NCBI GenBank assembly: GCA_022361535.1
Contig: JAKSAU010001034.1
Coordinates: forward strand, 1 to 12,650
DNA: 12,650 nucleotides
Source of the DNA: Desulfobacterales bacterium
GTDB taxonomy: Bacteria; Desulfobacterota; Desulfobacteria; Desulfobacterales; Desulfobacteraceae
Reading direction: 5' to 3'
Under the pieces are notes generated by a model that was not told the origin of the DNA, ran no database searches, and worked only from the letters and a program-made list of their open reading frames with translations. Shown here one piece after another: positions 7,054 through 12,650 of this stretch (positions within the stretch are counted from its first letter, which is position 1; the number at the start of each line of letters is the position of its first letter). Made by a program: the position numbers and the translations under genes.

Positions 7054-9228
7054 CTATGCGCTTTGGCGCAAGGCATATACCACAGCAGCCCGAAGTGCTC
7101 TCTCCTTCATGCAATTGGGTACATCCAACTTCATTCTGCGGAGCATGGGCCGTATCGCAGCAGGCGGTTTGGCAAAGAAGTGACGAACAATCCCTGCAAC
7201 TGTCCTGTATTTACGGGTACTAACGCTGTCTTTAAGCCCTCTTAATGCCCTTGCCAGGGTGACTTCTTCGTGAGTATAGTCCGTACCAAAGGGGAAATCT
7301 TTAAAATATCCTTCAGCCTTTAGGGGACGGATCATCTCCATAATTCGCTCCGGGGTGTTGTTTCTGAACACTTCAGGAATTTCATAATCAGCCGGGATTT
7401 TGCCCGCCTTTTTGGCCTGGTCAAGCAATTCGCCCTGGAACCTGGAATCTGCGACATTCAACATTTCCTTGATGACTTCCTGGTCGCTTTTGCCCCTGAG
7501 ATCTGCAATTCCGTATTCTGTAACCACGATATCCCTTAAATGTCTTGGTATGGTGGTATGACCGTAGTTGAATACGATGTTGGAAGAAAGCTTGCCTTTT
7601 GATTTCTTAGTACTCCTGACCATCATCATCAGCCGGCCGTCTTCAAGCGCATGGGCCATGGAAACAAAATTATACTGTCCGCCGACTCCTGAAACAATAT
7701 TACCGCTTTCAAGACCGTCGGAAACAACTGCACCAAGAAGGGTGACCATCATCCCGGCATTCACAAATCGTCCCTGGCGACGCTGAAGGGATTTGAGTTT
7801 TTCGTCCCCGTAAAGTTGGTTCACATAATCCACACCGGTCATGGAAAACAGCTTTCGTTCTTGTTCCGGCATCTCGTTCAAGGCTTTGTAAAAATCCTTT
7901 GGTCCGATAAAAAAAGCACCATGGCAGACTACACCCTGTTTCAAGCGATCACCAAGGTGATCGTCCAGAAGGGCGCGGGTTCTCTCATCCCGCAGATCAG
8001 CAGGGACACGTGTTCCCTCAAAGATGATACTGCCATCAATATACTCAAAGGGACCATCAATAATGCCGTATTTTACAAGCAGGCGAAAATCGGCCTTTGT
8101 CAAGCGCTCGCTTATTACTTTTTGGTTGACGAGAATATCCAGGATATTGGCCGGGATTTTTTCAGTAATAGTTTTATTGTTCAGCAGTTCCTGGATGCCG
8201 GCATTGTCATATACTCTTCTTTTGAGAATATCGTTTTTGTATAATTGGACAAAAACATCCACCAGCATTTCAGTGGCGCCGTAAAGCCCCTTTTCAAAAG
8301 TATCGGTGCCACCAATTTTATCAATCAACCCCCTGTAGCGGCCCGGGATATTGACCCTGTTGATGGCTTTCTGGTAGGCATCATTGTTTTTGTGACGCAT
8401 GATCATGCTTGACGCGATAGCATCTCCGAGTGAACCAATGCCGATTTGCAGTGTACCATTATCTTTGATCAGTGTGGATACATTAAGGCCGATCATGTGA
8501 TCTGCCGGAGCCACCGAGGCTTTGGGCACAGAAAATAAAGGGAAATCATACTTAGCGTCGTCAAGGATAACATCGTAAACATCTGATTCCATGACTGCAT
8601 CCCCATACATATAAGGCAAGTTGGAGTTCAGCTGGCCAATTATCATATTTTTCTGGCCTTGTTTTCTGACCTCCATCATCTTGGCAAATCCTTCAACAGT
8701 AAGATCAGGATTACAGCTCATGGACACCAGGCCTTTATTTCCATCAGGGTGGGGGGCAATCATATTGCCTATCACATTGAGACCGTTGTCAATAAGGTCC
8801 CGTATTGCATGGGTGTAATTGGTAGAAATATAGTTCTGCTGGGCATAAGGAGAATTCAGGTATCCCCCGGCCTTTGTAAAAAACTCGGAAATCCTCACAT
8901 TGGAAGGTAACCGGTTTTTCCTCAAGTCCTTCATGTATTCAAATTCTACGAATCCGTCCCAGATTCGTTTCACAATGGGTTCCAAAAGCCTGGCTTCAAG
9001 TGTAGAGGAGGGAGCAGGTTTTTCCAGAGAGAGCGCAGTAATAATAGTCAGGTCAATGGAGGGATCGTTTTTGGCCCTTAAATAAAGGGCATTTGCCAGA
9101 TGGTTGGGTTTTCCCAAAGCCAGCGGCATACCAAACACGATTTTCCTTCCCACTGTGTCAAGAATACGATCTACACATGTTTCAACATCATTAACGAAGC
9201 TTGCTTGTGCCTCTGCCATCATTGCCAT
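7054..9228 (-). CDS. Acetyl-CoA hydrolase/transferase family protein, long form
   Basis: This 724-residue enzyme belongs to the family I CoA-transferase/acetyl-CoA hydrolase group, which moves CoA between acetyl-CoA and another acid, or hydrolyses the thioester, through a glutamyl-CoA intermediate. LQIGIGSLGDAI (260-271) matches the conserved glycine-rich motif, and Glu320 in YGATEMLVD is the expected catalytic glutamate. The C-terminal hydrolase domain shows GVGGQYNF (514-521) and VTEYGIADLRG (569-579). The protein is much longer than the usual 430-500 residues: about 110 extra residues (325-435) follow the catalytic glutamate, and a basic tail runs from about 640. ATG 9228 lies directly against GGAAAGGGG, so Met3 (9222) or Met4 (9219) is probably the real start. 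A terminator follows at 6984-7024 and a two-component pair lies upstream on the same strand. In such anaerobes it could serve acetate activation or release; direction and co-substrate cannot be told. Confidence 0.9.
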   Translation of the reverse strand: MAMMAEAQASFVNDVETCVDRILDTVGRKIVFGMPLALGKPNHLANALYLRAKNDPSIDLTIITALSLEKPAPSSTLEARLLEPIVKRIWDGFVEFEYMKDLRKNRLPSNVRISEFFTKAGGYLNSPYAQQNYISTNYTHAIRDLIDNGLNVIGNMIAPHPDGNKGLVSMSCNPDLTVEGFAKMMEVRKQGQKNMIIGQLNSNLPYMYGDAVMESDVYDVILDDAKYDFPLFSVPKASVAPADHMIGLNVSTLIKDNGTLQIGIGSLGDAIASSMIMRHKNNDAYQKAINRVNIPGRYRGLIDKIGGTDTFEKGLYGATEMLVDVFVQLYKNDILKRRVYDNAGIQELLNNKTITEKIPANILDILVNQKVISERLTKADFRLLVKYGIIDGPFEYIDGSIIFEGTRVPADLRDERTRALLDDHLGDRLKQGVVCHGAFFIGPKDFYKALNEMPEQERKLFSMTGVDYVNQLYGDEKLKSLQRRQGRFVNAGMMVTLLGAVVSDGLESGNIVSGVGGQYNFVSMAHALEDGRLMMMVRSTKKSKGKLSSNIVFNYGHTTIPRHLRDIVVTEYGIADLRGKSDQEVIKEMLNVADSRFQGELLDQAKKAGKIPADYEIPEVFRNNTPERIMEMIRPLKAEGYFKDFPFGTDYTHEEVTLARALRGLKDSVSTRKYRTVAGIVRHFFAKPPAAIRPMLRRMKLDVPNCMKERALRAAVVYALRQSA

Positions 9229-9329
9229 CCCCTTTCCAGGTTGTCATGACCCGATGCTACATTTTAATCATCTTCTAACACTGACGGGCATGTTCTATAG
9301 TAGATAGGGAGAATAAACAATCGATATAG

Positions 9330-9360
9330 GACCGGTTTTTGTATAAACGAAACACCGGTC
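9330..9360. repeat. Hairpin between response regulator and acetyl-CoA hydrolase genes
   Basis: GACCGGT (9330-9336) and ACCGGTC (9354-9360) form a 7-bp stem that extends by three A-T pairs beyond one mismatch. It lies 28 bases after the regulator stop codon in the 159-bp gap before the hydrolase gene. The minus-strand sequence after it (CTATATCGATTG) is not a U tract, so it is a poor terminator; partial attenuation or an operator for the hydrolase gene are alternatives. A second A/T stem, TAAAACA (9371-9377) with TGTTTTA (9384-9390), overlaps the stop codon. Confidence 0.4.
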
Positions 9361-9387
9361 TTGCTATAGGTAAAACACCTAGATGTT

Positions 9388-10041
9388 TTAGGATTTGTTC
9401 TGCACCCAGGTTACTGCATACTTCATTAATTCAGTGGCAGATTTCAGGTGCATTTTTTTCTTGATGCTTTCATGGTAGGTGCCTATGGTTTTAACGCTAA
9501 GGCTGAGCATATTGGCAATTTCACCCCGCTTAAACCCCTGGCCGATGAGTTGGAACACCTCCAGTTCCCGGTTGGACAATACATCAACCGGATCATCCCC
9601 GTCACCAGCATGTCCTGTGATCATTTTTCCAAGAAGGGCATCTACCATTTTTGCTGACAGGTAGCGCTTTCCCCACAATACCTGACGTACTGCTGATACC
9701 ACATCAGACGTCATTTCCTGTTTTGTGATATACCCAAGCGCACCGGCTCTGAGTACCCGCTCTGCATACAAGGATTCGTCATGCATGGATATGACAAGGA
9801 TCGGCAATCCCGGTTTATGTTCCCTTAGATATTCGATCAAATCCATGCCGGATTTGTCTTTAAGGGTGATATCCACTATGGCCAGGTCCGGTATGGACTT
9901 AGTTATCATCTCTATGGCCTGGTCAACACTTTCAGCCTCCCCGACCACGGTCAGGTCATCTTCCTCGTCAATGAGCTGGGCCAACCCTTTCCTGAAAACG
10001 GGATGATCATCTACAATAAATATTTTTTTCCGATTCTGCAC
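9388..10041 (-). CDS. NarL/FixJ-family response regulator
   Basis: This 217-residue transcription factor is activated by phosphorylation. The receiver domain (about 5-120) has the acidic pair Asp11-Asp12, phospho-acceptor Asp57 (AIVDITL), Ser85 in VISMHD in the Thr/Ser position, and Lys107 (YITKQE). A linker leads to a LuxR-type helix-turn-helix (about 154-208): LSNRELEVFQLIGQG, then EIANMLSLSVKTIGTYHESIK. The length is standard. It starts at GTG 10041, within the last 31 bp of the kinase gene, with GGAGGG about 11 bases upstream, so kinase and regulator are expressed as one unit. The targets are not given by the sequence; the hydrolase gene 159 bp downstream, the kinase promoter and the divergent phospholipase gene are the nearest candidates. 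Confidence 0.95.
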   Translation of the reverse strand: MQNRKKIFIVDDHPVFRKGLAQLIDEEDDLTVVGEAESVDQAIEMITKSIPDLAIVDITLKDKSGMDLIEYLREHKPGLPILVISMHDESLYAERVLRAGALGYITKQEMTSDVVSAVRQVLWGKRYLSAKMVDALLGKMITGHAGDGDDPVDVLSNRELEVFQLIGQGFKRGEIANMLSLSVKTIGTYHESIKKKMHLKSATELMKYAVTWVQNKS

Positions 10042-11051
10042 CGGACAATAGTCCCTCCTGATGGATTCTCGAAAATTTCCAGCCGGGCGCCTATAAGATC
10101 TGCCCTGTGCTGCATGATAACAAGGCCGATACCTTTGCTGCTTCTGTCCGACTCAGATATCCCCTTGCCGTTGTCTTTTATGTCAATGATTAGATCAGGG
10201 CCTTCTTCTTTGAACCGGATATCGACACAGCCGGCATCTCCGTGTTTGGCAGCATTATTTACCGCTTCCCGGATAATATAGTAAACATGAGTTAGGGCGG
10301 CTGTATTAGAAAACCTGATTTCCCGTGTATCTGCCATTACCCGGCATTTCAGTCCAAATGCTTTTTCCACTTCAGTCACATACCGGCGGAACGCATTCAT
10401 AAATCCTGTATCAGCCAGGTTCACAGGCACCAGCCCCTGGACCATGGCTCGTGTCTTCTGAATGGCTTCATTGACCAATTCTCTAATCTCATGAGCCAAA
10501 CCGGCATCGGCATGCGCCTGCTTTTTAAGCCGTGTCGCCAGCAAAGAGGACATAGCTTCAACACCGGCCAGGTGAGACCCTAAATCATCATGAAGCACCT
10601 GCCCCATCTGCCTGCGTTCTTCCTCCGAGATCCGGGAAATCTCCCGCTCCAGGTGCTTTTGCTTTGAAATATCTGTAATGGAAGCCACGCTTTGCTTGGT
10701 CCCGGTGATCAGGGCAACAGTAAGGATGCACTCCATTATCTTGCCTTCTTCCACCTTGACACGGCAGGGATAGTTTCTCGGGGCAAGTTCCGGATTTTTC
10801 CGTCGCAGTTTATGGTTGGCAATTACTTTTTCCCGATCTTCTTCAGCAAGAAGTTCTGGAAATTTCATTTTACCCTCTATGCGGGATTTTTCTATACCGG
10901 AAATGCGTTCCAGCTCGGAATTGACCATGGAAATGGTCATATCGTTTTCAATAAGAATAGTGGCTGTTCCGGTATTTTCAAATATGGTTTTATACCGGAT
11001 ATAAGAATCATCTAGTATTTTTTCAGCCTGTTCAATTGGATCCATGGCCAC
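10011..11051 (-). CDS. Cytoplasmic PAS histidine kinase, NarX/DegS type (HisKA_3)
   Basis: This 346-residue soluble kinase is the partner of the overlapping NarL-type regulator. An N-terminal PAS domain (about 14-130) with IFENTGTATILIENDM is the input. A HisKA_3 dimerisation domain follows, with RRQMGQVLHDDLGSHLAG and phospho-acceptor His154. The ATPase domain has the N box REAVNNAAKHG (261-271), G1 DNGKG (293-297) and G2 KGIGL (306-310). There is no signal peptide or membrane helix, so it senses an internal cue; PAS domains of this kind may bind haem, flavin or a small metabolite, but no cofactor residue is diagnostic. The start is GTG 11051, preceded by GGAAGGA about seven bases upstream; ATG 11045 (Met3) is an alternative. 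It is divergent from the phospholipase D gene, with 232 bp between them. Confidence 0.94.
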   Translation of the reverse strand: MAMDPIEQAEKILDDSYIRYKTIFENTGTATILIENDMTISMVNSELERISGIEKSRIEGKMKFPELLAEEDREKVIANHKLRRKNPELAPRNYPCRVKVEEGKIMECILTVALITGTKQSVASITDISKQKHLEREISRISEEERRQMGQVLHDDLGSHLAGVEAMSSLLATRLKKQAHADAGLAHEIRELVNEAIQKTRAMVQGLVPVNLADTGFMNAFRRYVTEVEKAFGLKCRVMADTREIRFSNTAALTHVYYIIREAVNNAAKHGDAGCVDIRFKEEGPDLIIDIKDNGKGISESDRSSKGIGLVIMQHRADLIGARLEIFENPSGGTIVRCRIGKKYLL

Positions 11052-11283
11052 GCAAAGTTCCTTCCAGTCTGCTTTATTCTAGAGGGGTTCACCTTAACAG
11101 CAAACCCTAAACTTTACCAGCACAATCATTGTCTTTACAACATGGTTCAACTAAAAGCTGCATCAAGTTGCATCATCTTGATTTGGCATGACTGTTGTCT
11201 TTTTAAGATCCTGCAATTTTTTCTTAAAACCAACTTAAGAAATTGGACTTGCAAGCTTATTCCCATATTGCTAAAGAACGAAC
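11052..11283. promoter_or_regulatory. Divergent spacer between kinase and phospholipase D genes
   Basis: This 232-bp spacer serves two divergent genes. On the minus strand TAGAAT (11081-11076) with TTGCTG (11103-11098), 16 bases apart, is a plausible promoter for the kinase: the -10 matches five of six positions but the -35 only three. Initiation near 11069 gives a short leader containing the Shine-Dalgarno. A small dyad ATCAAG (11162-11167)/CTTGAT (11177-11182) lies midway and might bind a regulator. I see no clear promoter for the plus-strand gene. Confidence 0.35.
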
Positions 11284-12650
11284 ATGAAAAAAGATATTGT
11301 TTTACTTTTCTTTTTAACTTTGCTGCTAAGCAGTTGTGCGGCAACGCTCCCGACAGATTTTCCCCGCACCCAATCCCAGTCCTATACTGACACCGATACC
11401 ACCTTTTTAGGTCAGACTGTTCACCCCCTGGCTGCAAATCATCCTGGGAAATCAGGCTTCCATATACTGGATGACGGACTTGATGCATTTGTGGCAAGGG
11501 TTGTGTTGGCCCGGTCCGCTCAGCGCAGCCTCGACATTCAATACTATCTTTATCACGATGATCTGATAGGGCGTTTATTTACCGAAGAGTTATTTAAAGC
11601 TGCTGACAGGGGGGTCCGGGTCCGTTTGCTCGTAGATGATATGGATCTAAAAGGAAGGGATATCGGCGCAACAGCTATAGATAGCCATCCCAATATCGAA
11701 GTCAGAATTTTCAACCCGTTCAGTCGTGATGTGGGAAGGATTACCCAGTTGATAACCAGACTGGGCTCGGTTACCAGGAGAATGCACAACAAATCATTTA
11801 CCGCAGATAACCAGGTGTCAATTCTTGGCGGCCGAAACATCGGGAACACATATTTTAATGCTGACCCCGACCTTGCCTTTGCAGATCTTGACGTCATGTG
11901 TATCGGCCCTGTTGTAGAAGACGTATCCGACTCGTTCGATCTGTATTGGAACAGTGAACTGAGCTATCCCGCAAGTGTACTTGCCAAAGAAACTGTCACA
12001 AAAGAGCAGTACAGCCAGGGCCGCAAAGAATTAGCAACATTTGTCGCTCTCCAATCTCACTCCCTATATATGAAGTCTTTGACACAATCTAATCTGGCCG
12101 AGAAGTTGAGAAACAACAAAGTAGATTATGCCTGGGGAGATGCCCAAATTGTATATGACTTGCCAGAAAAAATAACAGCGCCTACCGACCACACTGAATA
12201 TCATCTTGTTCCCCAACTCACGCCTTACCTGGAAGGTGTCGAAAAAGAGCTTATTATACTGTCTCCCTATTTTGTTCCCGGAAAGGCGGGATCTGCTTTT
12301 TTAATAGATTTGGTGAAAAAAGGGATTAAGGTAAAAATCCTGACCAACTCCCTGGCATCAACCGATGTATCCATCGTTCATGCGGGGTATGCCCGTTACC
12401 GTGAACGGCTTCTAAAAGGTGGTGTTGAACTCTATGAAGTGAATAAAAAGGCGGATAGTTCAAAGAAAACAACATTTAAAGGGTCTTCTAAAGCCAGTCT
12501 GCATGCAAAATCATTCATTTTTGATCGAAAATATATTTTTATCGGGTCTTTAAACCTTGACCCAAGGTCATTTATTCAAAATACGGAAATAGGTGTTCTG
12601 TTTTCATCGAAAGACATTGGTGAGCAATTGGGCATCGAGTTTAAAAGAAT
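11284..12650 (+). CDS. ClsC/YmdC-like phospholipase D-family lipoprotein, C-terminus cut by window edge
   Basis: The frame is open from ATG 11284 to the right edge, giving 455 residues of an expected 500 or so. Two complete HKD catalytic motifs are present: His168, Lys170 and Asp175 (MHNKSFTADNQ, followed by GGRNIGNTYF) and His407, Lys409 and Asp414 (LHAKSFIFDRK, followed by IGSLNLDPRS). Together with LDVMCIGPVVEDV, LTNSLAS and VHAGYARYRERL, these match the cardiolipin synthase ClsC (YmdC), which transfers phosphatidyl groups between phospholipids. The N-terminus is a lipoprotein signal ending LLSSC (Cys18) with Ala at +2, which in E. coli would send it to the outer membrane; E. coli ClsC, as I recall it, has no such signal. 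It may therefore act on the periplasmic side. Only a weak Shine-Dalgarno (AAAGAA) precedes the ATG. Cardiolipin synthesis is inferred by similarity; other phosphatidyl transfer or hydrolysis is possible. Confidence 0.92.
   Translation, partial: MKKDIVLLFFLTLLLSSCAATLPTDFPRTQSQSYTDTDTTFLGQTVHPLAANHPGKSGFHILDDGLDAFVARVVLARSAQRSLDIQYYLYHDDLIGRLFTEELFKAADRGVRVRLLVDDMDLKGRDIGATAIDSHPNIEVRIFNPFSRDVGRITQLITRLGSVTRRMHNKSFTADNQVSILGGRNIGNTYFNADPDLAFADLDVMCIGPVVEDVSDSFDLYWNSELSYPASVLAKETVTKEQYSQGRKELATFVALQSHSLYMKSLTQSNLAEKLRNNKVDYAWGDAQIVYDLPEKITAPTDHTEYHLVPQLTPYLEGVEKELIILSPYFVPGKAGSAFLIDLVKKGIKVKILTNSLASTDVSIVHAGYARYRERLLKGGVELYEVNKKADSSKKTTFKGSSKASLHAKSFIFDRKYIFIGSLNLDPRSFIQNTEIGVLFSSKDIGEQLGIEFKR

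Noticed and set aside
7816..8244. 142-codon plus-strand ORF.
   Set aside because: It is antisense within the acetyl-CoA hydrolase gene, whose frame has continuous family motifs.
9371..9390. TAAAACA/TGTTTTA stem as terminator for the response regulator gene.
   Set aside because: The stem is only A/T-rich, overlaps the stop codon and has no U tract; too weak to call a terminator.
11147..11497. 116-codon minus-strand ORF at the start of the phospholipase D gene.
   Set aside because: The plus strand encodes a lipoprotein signal followed by conserved PLD sequence there; the minus frame shows nothing recognisable.
11553..11897. 114-codon minus-strand ORF.
   Set aside because: It is a shadow of the first HKD domain on the plus strand.

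Overview
The window looks like a chromosomal piece of a strictly anaerobic, Gram-negative, sulfate-reducer-type bacterium, probably a Desulfobacterota member of the Desulfobacteraceae kind. This is inferred from a tungsten/molybdopterin aldehyde:ferredoxin oxidoreductase, a long-form acetyl-CoA hydrolase/transferase, several histidine kinases including a subfamily I associate with deltaproteobacteria, lipoprotein signals, and moderate GC with AT-rich spacers. No rRNA, tRNA, CRISPR array, insertion sequence or phage gene is visible, so this is ordinary-looking chromosome rather than an obvious mobile island.

Layout. (1) At 1-955 on the minus strand lies the N-terminal 318 residues of an aldehyde:ferredoxin oxidoreductase (aor), with its C-terminus outside the window. 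(2) A 418-bp divergent spacer (956-1373) is crowded with inverted and direct repeats. (3) At 1374-2759 on the plus strand is a ModF-type protein with two ABC domains. It overlaps tail-to-tail by 3 bp with (4) a minus-strand operon: a 7TMR-DISM/PAS hybrid-input histidine kinase (6419 to 3885) followed by an overlapping MFS transporter gene (3904 to 2756). (5) A small secreted NTF2-like protein (6935 to 6513) lies upstream, separated by a strong terminator hairpin (6984-7024) from (6) the acetyl-CoA hydrolase/transferase (9228 to 7054). (7) Upstream of that is a NarX/NarL-like two-component pair (kinase 11051 to 10011, regulator 10041 to 9388) with overlapping genes. (8) Divergent from the kinase, a ClsC/YmdC-like phospholipase D lipoprotein starts at 11284 and runs off the right edge.

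How the genes may work together. aor and modF share a regulatory spacer. AOR needs a tungsten (or molybdenum) pterin cofactor and ModF belongs to the molybdate/tungstate ABC ATPase group, so a metal-responsive divergent unit is a reasonable inference. The cytoplasmic kinase/regulator pair immediately upstream of the acetyl-CoA hydrolase/transferase is a candidate controller of acetate/CoA metabolism. The membrane kinase has no adjacent response regulator and is translationally linked to an efflux-type MFS transporter.

The most interesting points are the asymmetric loss of one composite ATP site in the ModF-like protein, the dense repeat cluster between aor and modF, a possible 29-codon leader ORF that overlaps the modF start, and the kinase-MFS coupling without a regulator. 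I see no clear new multi-gene system.
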